64,000 nt of DNA, from contig NZ_JAODIW010000008.1 of the NCBI RefSeq assembly GCF_026586625.1, forward strand, positions 839,793-903,792, read 5' to 3'. The notes beneath the pieces were generated by a model that searched no databases, was not told the DNA's origin, and saw nothing but the letters and a program-made list of their open reading frames with translations. Below, piece by piece: positions 61,682-64,000 of this stretch. This DNA is from Halobium salinum. GTDB taxonomy: Archaea; Halobacteriota; Halobacteria; Halobacteriales; Haloferacaceae. A program made the position numbers and the translations under genes. Positions within the stretch are counted from its first letter, which is position 1. Each line of letters starts with the position of its first letter.

Positions 61682-62650
61682 ATGGCCTACTACGTGGGCA
61701 TCGACCTCGGGGCGACCAACCTCCGTGCGGCCGTCGCGAACGGGAACGCCGAAATCCTCGCGAAGAGCACGACGGGGACCCCCCGCGGGCCGACGGGCAT
61801 CGCGGTCACCGAGGCGGTGCTGTCGTGCGTCCGGGAGGCGTGTGAGGAGGCCGGCGTCGACCCCGAGGATGCGGTCGCCGCGGGCATCGCCTCCATCGGG
61901 CCGCTCGACCTCGCCGAGGGTGCCGTGGAGAACCCGGCGAACCTGCCGGACACCATCGACCGCATCCCGCTTACGGGTCCGGTGTCGAAGCTCCTCGACA
62001 CCGACGAAGTGTACCTGCACAACGACACCGTCGCCGGCTGTATCGGCGAACGCTTCCACAGCGACCGCAACCCCGACGACATGGTGTACCTCACCATCTC
62101 CTCGGGTGTCGGCGCCGGCGTCTGCGTCGACGGGAACGTCCTCGAAGGGTGGGACGGCAACGCCGGCGAGGTCGGCCACATGACCATCGACCCGCACGGC
62201 CAGCGCACCTGTGGCTGTGGCCTCGACGGCCACTGGGAGGCGTACTGCTCGGGTAACAACATCCCCGAGTACGCGAAGGACCTCCACGCCGAGGACCCGG
62301 TCGACACCGTCCTCGACGTGGAGGACCCCGACTTCTCTGCCGTCGACGTGTTCGAACACGCCGGCGACGACGAGTTCGCCGACTTCGTCGTCGACCAGGT
62401 GGCCCACTGGAACGCGATGGGTGTCGCGAACGTCATCCACGCCTACGCGCCGCTCATCGTCTTCGTCGGCGGCGCCGTCGCGCTCAACAACCCCGAACTC
62501 ACCCTCGACCCCGTCCGCGAGAAGCTGGAGGAGATGGTGTTCATCAACGTCCCCGAGATTCAGCTGACGACGCTCGGCGACGAAGTCGTCATCGAGGGGG
62601 CCGTGGCGAGCGCATTGACCGGTGGCACCGGTGACAGGAGCCGGCTGTAG
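61682..62650 (+). CDS. ROK-family glucokinase-like sugar kinase
   Basis: The 322-residue protein has an ASKHA-type start (GIDLGATNLRAAV), the ROK signature ending HGQRTCGCGLDGHWEAY (zinc-binding CxCG-x-x-G) and NAGEVGHMTIDP. The catalytic aspartate lies in HNDTVAG. It should phosphorylate glucose or a related sugar with ATP. A TATA-like tagttaag lies 27 bases upstream. Confidence 0.9.
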   Translation: MAYYVGIDLGATNLRAAVANGNAEILAKSTTGTPRGPTGIAVTEAVLSCVREACEEAGVDPEDAVAAGIASIGPLDLAEGAVENPANLPDTIDRIPLTGPVSKLLDTDEVYLHNDTVAGCIGERFHSDRNPDDMVYLTISSGVGAGVCVDGNVLEGWDGNAGEVGHMTIDPHGQRTCGCGLDGHWEAYCSGNNIPEYAKDLHAEDPVDTVLDVEDPDFSAVDVFEHAGDDEFADFVVDQVAHWNAMGVANVIHAYAPLIVFVGGAVALNNPELTLDPVREKLEEMVFINVPEIQLTTLGDEVVIEGAVASALTGGTGDRSRL

Positions 62651-62680
62651 AAAGAATCGCGCCCGGCGGCGACGACCCGC

Positions 62681-63169
62681 TCAGGACAGCGAGTCGTAGT
62701 CGTAGTTATCGGCCATCTCCGCGAGGCGGTCGAGACTCTCCTCGTCCTCCTCGAGGTTCGACCGGAGCAGGTCGGCGGCCTCGTCCTTCCCCTGTTGCTC
62801 AGCGAGTGCAACGAGGCTCTCGTAGGCCGACTGCTCGTAACGCTCGGTCTTCATCAGCGTCACGAGGTTGTAGTAGTCCATGATGGGACCCGGCTCGTTC
62901 TCCTCGGCGAACTCTTCCCACTCCGCAAGCAGCCCCTCGATACCCTCACACTCCTCCGTCTGGGGCGCCTCGCCCATCGTCTCGAAGACGTCGACGAGCC
63001 GCTCGATGTGCGTCCCGGTCTCCTCGATGTGGGACTCGACGAACTCCTTCAGCTCCTCGTCTTCGACTTGCTCGGCGATTCGCTCGTAGGACTCCGTGAG
63101 CTCGTGCTCGGCGAAGTAGATGTCTTCCAGTTCGTGCTCGAACAGGTCCTCGATGGTCTGGGCCGACAT
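62681..63169 (-). CDS. DUF892 (YciE/YciF-type) ferritin-like protein
   Basis: The 162-residue protein is a four-helix bundle: TIEDLFEHELEDIYFAEHELTE, FVESHIEETGTHIERLVDVFE and MKTERYEQSAYESLVALAEQQG carry the glutamate/histidine metal-ligand pattern. DUF892 proteins are thought to act in stress response, possibly binding iron. It is convergent with the kinase gene and divergent from the nucleotidase gene. Confidence 0.9.
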   Translation of the reverse strand: MSAQTIEDLFEHELEDIYFAEHELTESYERIAEQVEDEELKEFVESHIEETGTHIERLVDVFETMGEAPQTEECEGIEGLLAEWEEFAEENEPGPIMDYYNLVTLMKTERYEQSAYESLVALAEQQGKDEAADLLRSNLEEDEESLDRLAEMADNYDYDSLS

Positions 63170-63353
63170 TGCATCAATGGTTCAGGAGGCTGCCAGGAAT
63201 ACCGTTGTGGCCGCTCTGGAGCTATCGGCGAGACGTTTCCGAGGGCTAACCAGTACCACTCCGTACTGCAACTCGTTTCACGGAATCGAACCGATACGCC
63301 AAGTACTGGTCGGCAATTAAGTTTATTCGGGTACTCCACAGTTCTCCATCCGC

Positions 63354-64000
63354 ATGCGACGTGCACTCGTCCCCCTCGTCGCCGTCTTCCTCGTGACGGC
63401 CGGGTTCGCCCCGGTCGTCGGGACGGCGCTCGCGGGGACCCCAACCCCAGCATCCCCAGTGACGACTCCGACCGCGATTTCACCCGACGCCTCACTGCAG
63501 GTCGACGGCGCGGCCGCGAACGACACGAATTCGACGACGAACGCGACCGACGAACCGAACGCGAGCGGTCCGACGACGGTGACGCTGCTCACGTACAACG
63601 ACGTCCAGACCGCCGCCGCCGAGGACGGCAACTTCTCGCGGCTCGTGACGCTCATCGAGGAGCGACGCCAGGCCCACGAGAACCCGACCGTCGTGGCCGG
63701 CGCGGGCGACCAGATCGGTCCGCACGCGCTCTCCCCGGTGAGCCAGTGGCGCGCCCCCGTCGCCGTGCTCAACGAGGTCGACCCCGACGCCGACGTCGTC
63801 GGCAACCACGAGTTCGACTACGGCTACGACGAGATAGACAACGTCACCGAGGCCTCCGAGTTCCCGTGGCTCGCGACGAACGTCGTCAACAACTCTACCG
63901 GCGAGACGTTCGACGGCACGGAGAACTTCACCATCGTCGAGCGTGACGGCGTCCGCGTCGGCTTCATCGGCCTCGTCGACCGCGGCGCGACCTACGGGAA
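63354..64000 (+). CDS. Secreted 5'-nucleotidase/2',3'-cyclic phosphodiesterase, N-terminal fragment
   Basis: The frame is open to the right edge (about 215 residues visible). It begins with a signal peptide (residues 1-28: MRRALVPLVAVFLVTAGFAPVV, cut near TALA). A threonine/asparagine-rich linker follows, with four N-glycosylation sequons (NDT, NST, NAT, NAS). The metallophosphatase motifs are YNDVQ, GDQIGPHALS and GNHEFDYG. The first motif usually reads D-x-H; here the histidine is Gln. A TATA-like gtttattc lies 27-30 bases upstream. Confidence 0.85.
   Translation, partial: MRRALVPLVAVFLVTAGFAPVVGTALAGTPTPASPVTTPTAISPDASLQVDGAAANDTNSTTNATDEPNASGPTTVTLLTYNDVQTAAAEDGNFSRLVTLIEERRQAHENPTVVAGAGDQIGPHALSPVSQWRAPVAVLNEVDPDADVVGNHEFDYGYDEIDNVTEASEFPWLATNVVNNSTGETFDGTENFTIVERDGVRVGFIGLVDRGATYG

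Noticed and set aside
1-64000. CRISPR array or insertion sequence
   Set aside because: No regularly spaced near-identical repeats of the right length, no Cas-like protein and no transposase were found anywhere in the window.

Overview
The window is a contiguous piece of a haloarchaeal (class Halobacteria) chromosome. The evidence is very high G+C, acidic proteins, archaeal translation factors (aEF-1A, aEF-2, S10p), archaeal-specific RNA enzymes (TiaS, Tsr3) and haloarchaea-only small families such as the HVO_0416-type zinc finger, DUF7503/DUF7504-like and DUF7511-like proteins. Many genes also carry a TATA-like box centred about 27 bases before the start codon, as expected for leaderless transcripts; I used this spacing to choose many starts. 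The genus cannot be fixed from the sequence alone. I see no rRNA, CRISPR array or intact insertion sequence. There are three tRNA genes: Ala-CGC, Gly-CCC and Thr-GGT.

Layout. 0-5 kb: the end of an RNase R-type exonuclease, tRNA-Ala with tRNA-like scars downstream, a rhomboid protease, the tuf-rpsJ pair, riboflavin synthase and a DUF502 membrane protein. 5-13 kb: an SLC13/RCK anion permease, a catalytically dead-looking M24 protein joined to a UvrD-type helicase, a small zinc finger and an M32 carboxypeptidase. 13.3-16.5 kb: the most unusual locus, a CHAT-protease gene translationally coupled to a DUF7504-like gene and facing a 43-residue membrane peptide gene (DUF7503-like) whose 3' end it overlaps. 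16.6-30 kb: mostly housekeeping genes (AspA/AstE-like hydrolase, threonine synthase-like protein, TiaS, a Cro/CI-type regulator, glutaredoxin, NadE, enoyl-CoA hydratase, a phosphate transporter with a phosphoesterase). 30-43 kb: a zinc ribbon, a Kef antiporter, a VOC dioxygenase/esterase pair, an A+T-rich islet with two small membrane proteins and inverted repeats, TrkA, Tsr3, a degenerate kinase, SerRS and an MBL hydrolase. 43-52 kb: an acyl-CoA synthetase, a HAD phosphatase, an NhaP-TrkA antiporter, a beta-propeller, an MFS transporter, a tandem hairpin repeat and a DUF5781-like metallopeptidase. 52-64 kb: aEF-2, an ACT-domain/homoserine dehydrogenase operon with a possible leader ORF, a thioesterase, a DUF5694 protein, an SDR, two tandem UspA proteins, an AIM24 protein, a ROK glucokinase, a DUF892 ferritin-like protein and the start of a secreted 5'-nucleotidase.

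How the genes relate. Most of the window is core metabolism and translation in short operons. Several products concern ion homeostasis and share TrkA/RCK regulatory domains (SLC13-RCK, NhaP-TrkA, a stand-alone TrkA; also a Kef antiporter). Two enzymes of threonine synthesis are present but far apart. The parts least explained by known functions are the CHAT/DUF7504/DUF7503 locus, the leader ORF before the ACT-hom operon, the A+T-rich islet near 34 kb and the hairpin array near 51 kb.
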